This document shows positions 56,582-64,000 of a stretch of DNA of 64,000 bases, piece after piece. How positions within the stretch are numbered: the stretch's first letter is position 1; each line of letters starts with the position of its first letter. The notes beneath the pieces were generated by a model, which saw only the letters and a program-made list of their open reading frames with translations, made no database searches and was not told the origin of the DNA. Made by a program: the position numbers and the translations under genes. This stretch comes from Melampsora larici-populina 98AG31 (taxonomy: Eukaryota > Basidiomycota > Pucciniomycetes > Pucciniales > Melampsoraceae), in the NCBI RefSeq assembly GCF_000204055.1, contig NW_006768807.1:355326-419325 (forward strand), in the 5' to 3' direction.

Positions 56582-59141
56582 TCACCAAGCATTGTTTTCT
56601 TGGGCTTTGCCTTTCCCCTTACTGTTTCCAGCTTGTCTATTAGCATGCTGGTGTCCATGAGCTACCCAGTCATGTCCCCCTTGATTACCGTACGCATTGT
56701 TTTGCGGGTATTGAGGAGTATTGTTCTGATGATACTGGGTTGCAAAAGAGTAGGGTGGATAGTTTGGGTTAAAACCGCTTCCTCCTTGATAACCTTGGAA
56801 GTGATTCCCATGATTGGGTTTTTGATTAAAGTAAGGTTTCTGGCCATAGAAGTTTCCACCTTTATTACCCCTACCCCTATTCCCTCCTCTTTTCCTCTTG
56901 AATTGCTTATCTCCTCCTCCTTCATTCCCTAGCTCTTCATTGGTTCGATGATAGAACGCTTGTTGTCTCGAAGAACTCGCCGTTGGGGTTTGTCTGACAA
57001 TGGGTTGGCCAGTAAAGAAGTCGTAGCCATGTTTCTTCTGGCCAGGGGCGTATGGGTTCTCCTCAAATTTTAGATCACCTGCCATCTCCGCATCCCAACG
57101 CGCTCTTCTAACCGCCTCTTCTTGGACTCCTTCAGGTAAGACTACCTTCTCTACCTTTTTCCCTCTTTTTCCATTCTTCTTCTTCTTGTACATTATCCGA
57201 GATCGTTTACAAAAGATAAGAGCTCGAATTGCTAAATGATACCTTAACCCAATCATCCAGCATCTGTGAAGCACCATCAATTGATTGACCACTTCTTTAT
57301 GTCTCTTAATGTAGGAGGCGTAGGCTTTGTGTCCGTACAATTCTGAGGCGTATCGGACTTCAAGGTCACAGGCCAGGATAAATTCGCCATATGTCATTTG
57401 GCGTTCCAAATCACGTTCTGAGGTATCTAAGTTGAAACCTTTCCTTTTCTTCTTTAATCCATCATCCACTGACGAGTGATAAGTGTCAATATATGATCTT
57501 TTGAATACTGGCAAGGGAACATATTTCTCAAGTTTCTTGTAACACTTGTCCCAGTGATCAGGGAGGTCTGGTAGGTCCATTCCTGCCAGGGGCATCAGTT
57601 CGAATTCAACATTTGCTTTCAAAATCAGTACTCCATTATCTTCCGCGCCTGACAATGAGTCGGAGGAGTCAGAGGAGTCGGAGGAGTCCGATGAGGATGA
57701 GGATGAGCTCGTGGAGCTAGATCCTGACAATGAAGATGAGGTTGAGGAATCTGAGCTGGAAGACGGTGAGTCTTCGTCGGAGCTAAAGGTGGATTTGTCC
57801 TCTTTCCCTTTCTTACTCTTTGACTTCTTCTTCTGTTTGTCTCTCTTTCCTCCCTTCTTTCCCTCTTTCCTTAACTTCTGTCTCTTTTTTCCTCCTTCCT
57901 TCACCTTCTCCTTTTCTAACCTCTTTACTTCTCTTTTTAACGCCTGCAATTCCTCTTCTTTCACCATCTCCTTCCTTAGAATTTGAATCAGGTCCATGTC
58001 TGCCCCATTGATGGCTTCGACCATCCGATCCACTAGCGGGCGCTTATTGTTGGAACCTGTTGTCAACGGTCTAGACTCTTGACAGGTGTCCCCTGATACC
58101 GGAGGAGGTAACACAGCTTGGGTTTCTAGAATTGGCGGGTTTCCTGAAAGGTGAGCTGACCCTACTGTAACATAAATTTCACCAAAGCAAGACGTTAGTT
58201 AAATGTCTTTGCTTCTCATATTGCTCTCAGCGGATGTATGTGAATGAGGAGGTGTATCAGGAATCCACTGCTACAACCCTAGGTACGCGGAGCATCCACC
58301 TGTCCTGTTGTACCTTATTTTGATACTGATTCAGGATGGTTCATCTCAACGCTTAGGAAGGTCACTCACTTATTCATCCCTTGCTTGTCAACCCGCTATT
58401 CTCAACAGGGAGCCTTCTAAAGGCTACGACCTCAGGACTTCATGAGTGCTTCCTCCCCTTCTTCATTTGCGGGGACAGAATTAAAGGAGGGAGCCCTGAT
58501 GGGCTTCTACCATCCTAATGTATCTTTAAGAGCTTCAACCAATTACTAGAAAGAAGCTTTGAAAGGATTATGTGTATCACGGAATATGACTCACTATGAT
58601 CATCTTCGAACAATCCAGCGTAAAGGACTCTGTTCTTCATCATAGCATGATCATCCATTTGTGAGTCATCTAGATTACCACTTGTAGTCGCTTCTTTCAC
58701 TCCTTTTGACCTCTTTCTCTTCTTCACTGATTTCCCTTTCCCCCCTTTCTTTCCTCCTCCTTCAGATATTGAATCACTGCTTCCGTCTTCATCACCATTG
58801 GTTAGGTCCAACACCAAACTCTTCTTAGAGTTGTCATTTCCTCCACCTAATTGATTCACCTCTTGGCTTCCTTCTCCCATATTCTTCTGTTCTTGTGGAG
58901 GGGTTAATTTGCCTGTTTGATCTCCTCCCGAGGTGTTGGTTGATTTTGACGTCGTTAATCCAATTGAGGACGTGTTCCCCTTTGGGTCTCTGGAACCGGC
59001 TCTCCTTTCTCTCTCTTCAGCTTGCTCTGTCAACTTTAAGGTGTGTGCCAATTTCTTCTCTTCTTCAAGTCTAGCTGCTTCTAACATTTTCTCGGATTGA
59101 AATGAATTTAACGGTTTCTTTGGTTTAAGCTTTCTCCACAT
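56582..59141 (-). CDS. gag-like protein of element C, two exons, 702 residues
   Basis: Exons 59141-58595 and 58143-56582 join in phase after removing a 451-nt intron (donor GTGAGT, acceptor CTTTCAG). Order: helical charged N-terminus (MLEAARLEEEKKLAHTLKL); Ser/Gly linker with a KKGGKGKSVKKRKRSKG patch; second Lys-rich coiled-coil block (EELQALKREVKRLEKEK); poly-Ser/Asp stretch; helical core (YGEFILACDLEVRYASELYG, GLRYHLAIRALIFCKR); and a Gly/Asn/Gln-rich prion-like tail. The core aligns with element B gag. The role is presumed nucleoprotein assembly; no zinc finger is seen. Confidence 0.7.
58144..58594 (-). other. 451-nt intron in gag of element C
   Basis: The GT-AG boundaries restore one frame across both gag exons. 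It is long for this genome, where most introns in the window are 55-130 nt. No gene was found inside. Confidence 0.55.
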
Positions 59142-59453
59142 TCACGAGTGTTAAAGGATGAATAAATGAGGTTTCTTTGGTTGTAATATTTTTATTATGT
59201 TAAGTTTTTTTAGAAATTCAGCTATGAGCACAGAGAGCAATCTTGCGAGAGAGATAGGGTTCAGCAAGAGGAATTTGGCAGGAGAGGGAGGAAAAATTTT
59301 CTCTTCTCTCCTCGTCTTCCAAATTTCAGATGGGAAATGGGTGACATCCTCTACCCATCTGTGACACTCCCTCCGCTGTACCTGTCACTCTCCCTCCTCT
59401 CCAAAGAGTGGAATTCAGAGTACCGTCGCGAGCTAGGAACACTACCAATATAC
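59142..59453. other. leader region of element C
   Basis: Purine-rich then pyrimidine-rich stretches upstream of the gag ATG. No gene was found; it ends at CACTA-like copy 2. Confidence 0.4.
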
Positions 59454-59456
59454 ATA

Positions 59457-60558
59457 CACAGCCCCCAATCACAAGTCACTGGCAGGCCAGTGCCTCCCAC
59501 CGACCCTAGCAAGTTATGAGCAAGTTATGAGCAAGTTATGAAATGGATATCAAATGGATAACATCCATCAATTGAGAATTTGTTGAGAAGTGGTTGGGAG
59601 ACCACCAAAATTGTGATGATGTCATACAGCATCATAAACCTGTACAAACCTGCTCCTGTATTTCCCCACCAAGAATATATAGTTTATTAACCTTTGTGAC
59701 ATAAATTGACTGAGTTATTGAGGTTTGAAAAAAAATCACGGACAAAAAATACTATTTTTGTACTATACCTAAGAATTGATTCTGGAATATCTTCCAGCTT
59801 CATCAATATACATACACCAAAAAATTGATATTCCTTTTGAAAACATGTTTCTCCACATTTTTGTCCCCTAAAGCCTTCCTGTATGGGCAGTATTTCCACA
59901 TGTAATTCCTGAATGTGTCTGCAAGTTTGATTTTCTGAAGTTCTTTGCCCCAATAAAAATTTTGAGGCAACATATTGCCAAAATCATTCTGAATTTGATT
60001 GATATACATGTAGATGGTATTTGACAAAAATTTCTGCCATAAACGTTGCCATATTCTGCCTAGAAACAAAGAATCCATCAAATTGTTGACTGCTCATGTA
60101 CACACCACAATTACATATAGAAATACTGACCGTACAGGAAGGCTTTAGGGGACAAAAATGTGGAGAAACATGTTTTCAAAAGGGATATCAATTTTTTTGT
60201 GTATGTATATTGATGAAGCTGGAAGATATTCCAGAATCAATTCTGAAGTATAGTACAAAAATAGTATTTTTTGTCTGTGATTTTTTTCTCAAACCTCAAT
60301 AACTCAGTCAATTTATGTCACAAAGGTTAATAAACTATATATTCTTGGTGGGGAAATACAGGAGCAGGTTTGTACAGGTTTATGATGCTGTATGACATCA
60401 TCTCAATTTTGGTGGTATGACATATTTTGTTGGTAACTGACCCAAAACATGTTGATAGCAGATGGATGTTATGGTGAAAACAAATTGAAGTTTTGCTGAA
60501 AACATTTTGGAGACATTGGATGTACTGGCCTGCCAGTGACCAGTCGTTGGGGGCTGTG
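59457..60558 (-). mobile_element. CACAG-ended palindromic transposon, copy 2 (inverted)
   Basis: 1102 bp with the same CACAGCCCCCAA ends and foldback core as copy 1, but reversed: its left flank (CAAGTCACTGGCAGGCCAG...CCCACCGACCC) is the complement of copy 1's right flank. Its own duplication is ATA (59454-59456, 60559-60561), so it inserted separately. The two copies are nearly identical by eye over the core. Confidence 0.8.
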
Positions 60559-60561
60559 ATA

Positions 60562-60894
60562 GCCGTTCGGGCGCTCGAAGAACATTATGTAGGTTACAAA
60601 TCAAGATTTGCATTTCACTGAGCTTCACCAAGGGTCACGCTAACTTGACATTCCCTCGATGCTGACGTGAGCATTGAGCTCACGCAAGCCTGTTTCTCAT
60701 GGACCACCTTCTGAATTGAACAGTGAGCTTGATAAGGCTTGATAATACGGTTTATTTCTGGATTCAACAATCAAGATTCAAGTCTTTGCAAGTTCACTCC
60801 AATGGTTCATTTTCATTCCAAAAGACAAAATGTTCGGTCCGCTAAGTCACGTAACCGGTGGTCCCGTTCATTGGCACAGATCACAATTTCAAGC
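60562..60894. other. intergenic
   Basis: Sequence between CACTA-like copy 2 and the next MITE; nothing recognised. Confidence 0.5.
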
Positions 60895-61334
60895 AGGACC
60901 CAGGAATGCGCCTGTTGAGGTATCTGATGAAACCTGTTTTTCAGTTTTTGGGCTCTACACAACACACCACTCCTTGTCTCAAGGTCCAGAGCACTTCAAA
61001 AGATGCGCATGGACTAGGGCTATCAAATGAGCCTACTCCCAGCCTCTCAACTCCCCTCAAGTTCGCGTAAAATCGATTGGCGCAATTTTTTTTTGTGCCT
61101 CCAAGGCCTGATTCCGACGTTCGATTTTAAGGCTCTTTTTGACCGTTACATCCCATTATCTCAGGAAGTATTGGTGCTATGAGGTTGAAAGCTAGCCTAA
61201 ACGAAAGCCTTTAATGTCACGCACATTTTGCACTGCTGTAGGTGCTGTGAATGTGTCGTTTAGTGCCCTAAAAACCCGCCAACAGAACGTCGGAATTTAC
61301 ATCACATACCTCTGTAGGCGCATTCCTGGGTCCT
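60895..61334. mobile_element. 440-bp MITE with ~8-bp duplication (hAT-like)
   Basis: Ends AGGACCCAGGAATGCGCCT and the complement of AGGCGCATTCCTGGGTCCT form TIRs of about 19 bp, extending imperfectly (GAGGTAT shared). Flanks TTTCAAGC (60887-60894) and TCTCAAGC (61335-61342) differ at one base and look like an 8-bp duplication, as for hAT elements. No coding capacity. Confidence 0.65.
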
Positions 61335-61342
61335 TCTCAAGC

Positions 61343-63335
61343 TAAGACAAAACGTGATTGTACGTGGCAAAGGGAAGAAAGCAGCACGAGAAAAAATATT
61401 TTTGGAACCGGAAACAGAAAGAAAAACAAGTTGAGCATTCAAATTATAACTTTTCCAATTTCACCTCATTTGCACCTCTGTACTGCATAACGGCTTTCAT
61501 CACAGGAGTTAGAGAAGCTGCTATGGACAGGTGGTAGTCATGCATTTCACTTTATTTCATTTCAGACTACATCACGCCACATTCACATACATACACATAC
61601 ACACCGTCAAGTTAAGGTAAGTTGACCCAAGACAAATCAACGATCACTGCTCATCACCACCTCACCAACACTCTAGCCACCTATCACACACACCTACATT
61701 ATTAGACAACTACGGAAGCGACTATGGTCAAATGAATTTAACGAGCCGGAGCCAACTAGATGAATCTGTATCAAGGAACCTGATTGAGAAGCCGATGAAG
61801 CACAGATCCTGCAAGACTTTTCAAGCAAGCCAACCAATTCGAGTGACATCACATCAGCCATGCCAGTTAAATTATATTGCTCTATAGCCTCAGAAAATTG
61901 TTTGTTATAGGCTTAATGATTTCAGACAGATTGTAAGGACCTCCAGCCATAGCTTTCTCAACTTATCAATTGGGCGCAACTCCTCCATTGAGCACAACTC
62001 ATTCATTGAGGGTAACTCCTTCATTGAGCATGCCCATATCTAGCATTTGCATAAGAAGGATCCAGCTATCATTTGATCTTGATATCACTGTTTCACCCAT
62101 GGACTTTTAATTTGTATTGGTTTTATACAGAGAGAAGCAATGTTGGAATGAAGACACATGACCCTCTCCTTTGAGTGAATCCATGCTAATACATGAAAAT
62201 CAACATTCATCGCCTCAATGGTGTGTTTTACCAAATGCTATCTTCGTGATGAGCGTGTCTTCTTGAGTTGAAATAAGACTCCCGCGTGTACTTTGTGCAT
62301 GCTGAGTAAGTACACTGCTGAGTAAGTATGATTGAGCATGTCCTTTGAGCCATATGGTGTTTCAAGCCGCGCTGTTGGTGAGATGTGAGCTCCTGGGTGA
62401 GGTTTAAGTCTTTAGTAATCTTCTCTGCCTGTACCTGGTGCCTACAAAGCCAAGTAGTAGTAAAACTTACCAAAGCTTGATATATCATATTTCAGAGGGC
62501 TACCGTGTGTGTTTTTAAGCGACATATAGCTAGTCTGGGTGGTTGGTGTCTTTTGAATCCCCTGAGATAGCCAAAAATGTCAATGTAATGTAAATGGGTT
62601 CTTGGCTCCTATGGAGGAAGGTTATGAGCAATTTTGTATCTGAGTGTGCAAGATTGGTGCAAGAAATCTTGCACAGTTTTTGCGCAAGTTCGAAAGCCAT
62701 GATACAATCAAATAGGTTAGAATCTTTGGATGCAGAAAATGTTGCTAGTTGGGTGATATCCATGCGGAAATCCCCAATAATGCATTACTCTCAACATGGC
62801 TTGTCCGTTGTATCAATCACATTGTCCGGGGTGATGTTTGATCCGAGTTTGACTGCTTGAAGGGCTATGCTGAGACCGTGATGAATGAACCGCGAAGAGT
62901 TTGTAATTGCAGAGACTTGTTTTTACCAAGGATCATTATCTGAAACTCGATCCGACGAAGGTCTATGTCACACCTTCGAGGAAATTGCTCTCGACCTCTG
63001 CAGCTGTGCAACATGGACTCGATTTTTCAAAGGCACAAAAAGACAATTTCTAATTTCCTCGCTTCGAATCCAACAGACAGTACTTCGCGCATTCATCTGT
63101 TCTTTCAATTATTCGTCAGAGCTTACCCTCTCTTTTCAACATCTGATGCATATTTATTGAATGTTCCAGCATCCTCGTCAGATCATTATCCACTTCTCAG
63201 AGATCCCTTGCGTACCTAGACATACTCCGGTAGATTCAAATCACCTGTTAAACCTACACCAGTATATATCACATCGTCTTATTTCCATCAACATATCCAC
63301 TCAAGAAGCCAGTAGATTTCATTTATCTCCCGACT
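61343..63335. other. intergenic
   Basis: 2 kb with short unconserved open frames on both strands. The final part is the promoter/leader side of the next gene. Nothing else is supported. Confidence 0.5.
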
Positions 63336-64000
63336 ATGACGATTAACATTCAACCTCTAATCAGAAAAAACCTCTCATTATCATCTCGACTTAGCCTTGC
63401 TTTCCTCTTCTTATCATTCACCTGCCTTGTCACCAATAGTCCTATCCCATCGGTCTTGTCATCGGTGGGCGACCTTGGCCAATTAGGCGGAAACTTGGCA
63501 AAGGGGGCCGATAATGTAGCAGCCGGAGGTGTAGATACGGCCAAACTGACAAAAAATCTTGGTTCAGTGAAGTCAACATCTGCTTTGGACGACGTGGCCG
63601 ATATCAAAAATGTAGACTCAATATCGGACGCTTCCAAACTCAAGGAACTGCGAAAATCCGATTTGGGGGACACCCCAAAATTCCCCGATACAGTCGTCAA
63701 AAAGACAACTGAACTTCCCGAAACCCCACAAAAAATTTCCACAAGAGTCGATGATTTAGAGGCAGAGACCGCCCGACTTGTTGAAGACACGGCCAAGAAG
63801 TCCAGAGGATATATCACTCTCGGGGTCGTCAAGATAGTCCGATCGAACCCAGGTCTGCAAACCACGTTAGAAAAGATATATATGGCACCTCGAAAAATTA
63901 AAATGGCATTGAACGCTCTCAAAATCGATCGTGGAAAGAAAGAGGCTCTGATCTTACAAATGAGCGGAAACGGAGGCGAAGCACTCCAACAACTTAACCG
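63336..64000 (+). CDS. secreted protein, N-terminal part (cut by window edge)
   Basis: Open from ATG 63336 to the end of the window, 221 codons with no stop. A basic start (MTINIQPLIRKNLSLSSRL) leads into a hydrophobic core (SLAFLFLSFTCLVT), a signal peptide likely cleaved around TNSPIPS. The mature part is rich in Asp/Lys/Ser with short degenerate repeats (VGDLGQLGGNLAKGADNV, then DTAKLTKNLGSV and DVADIKNVDSISDASKL), probably helical. No Cys appears after the signal peptide and no domain was recognised. It is a candidate secreted effector or cell-surface protein; the end lies outside. Confidence 0.7.
   Translation, partial: MTINIQPLIRKNLSLSSRLSLAFLFLSFTCLVTNSPIPSVLSSVGDLGQLGGNLAKGADNVAAGGVDTAKLTKNLGSVKSTSALDDVADIKNVDSISDASKLKELRKSDLGDTPKFPDTVVKKTTELPETPQKISTRVDDLEAETARLVEDTAKKSRGYITLGVVKIVRSNPGLQTTLEKIYMAPRKIKMALNALKIDRGKKEALILQMSGNGGEALQQLN

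Larger units (their letters stand above)
50412..59141 (-). mobile_element. DIRS-like retrotransposon C, nearly intact, interrupted by a CACTA-like insertion
   Basis: Minus-strand gag (59141-56582), RT/RNase H (53493-51545) and tyrosine recombinase (51548-50412). All catalytic residues of RT, RNase H and recombinase are present. There is one frameshift near 52130, and a 1.1-kb palindromic element (53854-54956) sits between gag and RT. Same family as B (RWVDDNLIL, recombinase and gag similarity). The coding span is given; terminal repeats were not resolved. Confidence 0.88.

Noticed and set aside
53854..60558. A composite transposon made of the two CACAG-ended copies and the DNA between
   Set aside because: Each copy has its own, different 3-bp duplication (ACT and ATA), so they inserted independently; the interior is part of a DIRS-like element.
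63350..63922. 190-codon minus-strand frame
   Set aside because: Shadow of the plus-strand secreted gene starting at 63336; it has no signal peptide or domain.
1..64000. tRNA, rRNA or CRISPR features
   Set aside because: No tRNA-like cloverleaf or rRNA sequence was noticed by eye, and the tandem repeats present are coding minisatellites or transposon ends. A tRNAscan run would settle the tRNA question.

Overview
The window looks like nuclear DNA of a basidiomycete, most likely a rust fungus (Pucciniales). The evidence is AT-rich sequence, genes broken by many 55-130 nt introns with CTRAY branch points, DIRS-like tyrosine-recombinase retrotransposons, and host genes for secreted proteins between transposons. 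The order is inferred from overall character; no marker fixes a species.

Layout. 1-3.7 kb: broken DIRS-like retrotransposon A (minus strand), running off the left edge, followed by a hAT/BED fragment. 5.3-7.5 kb: six-exon ZRG17-like zinc transporter gene. 8.4-14.9 kb: nested insertion, a 6.1-kb Ty3/gypsy chromovirus with identical 165-bp LTRs and a GATTC target duplication, inside a Tourist-like MITE with its own TAA duplication. 15.9-21.8 kb: DIRS-like element B (gag, RT/RNase H, recombinase; minus). 21.8-26.4 kb: no gene recognised. 26.4-32.6 kb: a compact housekeeping island: small charged protein, MAD2 (minus), PIG-U/GAB1 (plus, divergent from MAD2) and mitochondrial IF-3 (minus). 33.2-36.5 kb: complete pogo transposon with TIRs and TA duplication. 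38.1-39.2 kb: secreted proline-rich repeat protein. 41.9-44.3 kb: VMS1/ANKZF1. 45.6-48.0 kb: secreted tyrosinase in about 13 exons. 48.2-49.4 kb: two very small spliced genes, one encoding a 55-residue predicted secreted peptide. 50.4-59.1 kb: DIRS-like element C, nearly intact, split by a 1.1-kb palindromic CACAG-ended (CACTA-like) element; an inverted copy of that element lies just beyond its gag end. 60.9-61.3 kb: another MITE. 63.3 kb to the end: start of a gene for a secreted protein, cut by the window edge.

The host genes are functionally unrelated: ER zinc supply, spindle checkpoint, GPI anchoring, mitochondrial translation, and ribosome-associated quality control. They share exon-intron style, including a recurrent GTTGAGT donor class. 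The transposons fill the space between them and show several mechanistic points: self-priming and -1 frameshifting signals in the chromovirus, ATGA stop-start overlaps between RT and recombinase in two DIRS elements, spliceosomal introns inside DIRS genes (one present in element C and absent from B), and a PCNA-binding motif at the end of the pogo transposase. Exon boundaries were read by eye from splice signals, reading phase and protein-family fit; they are predictions.
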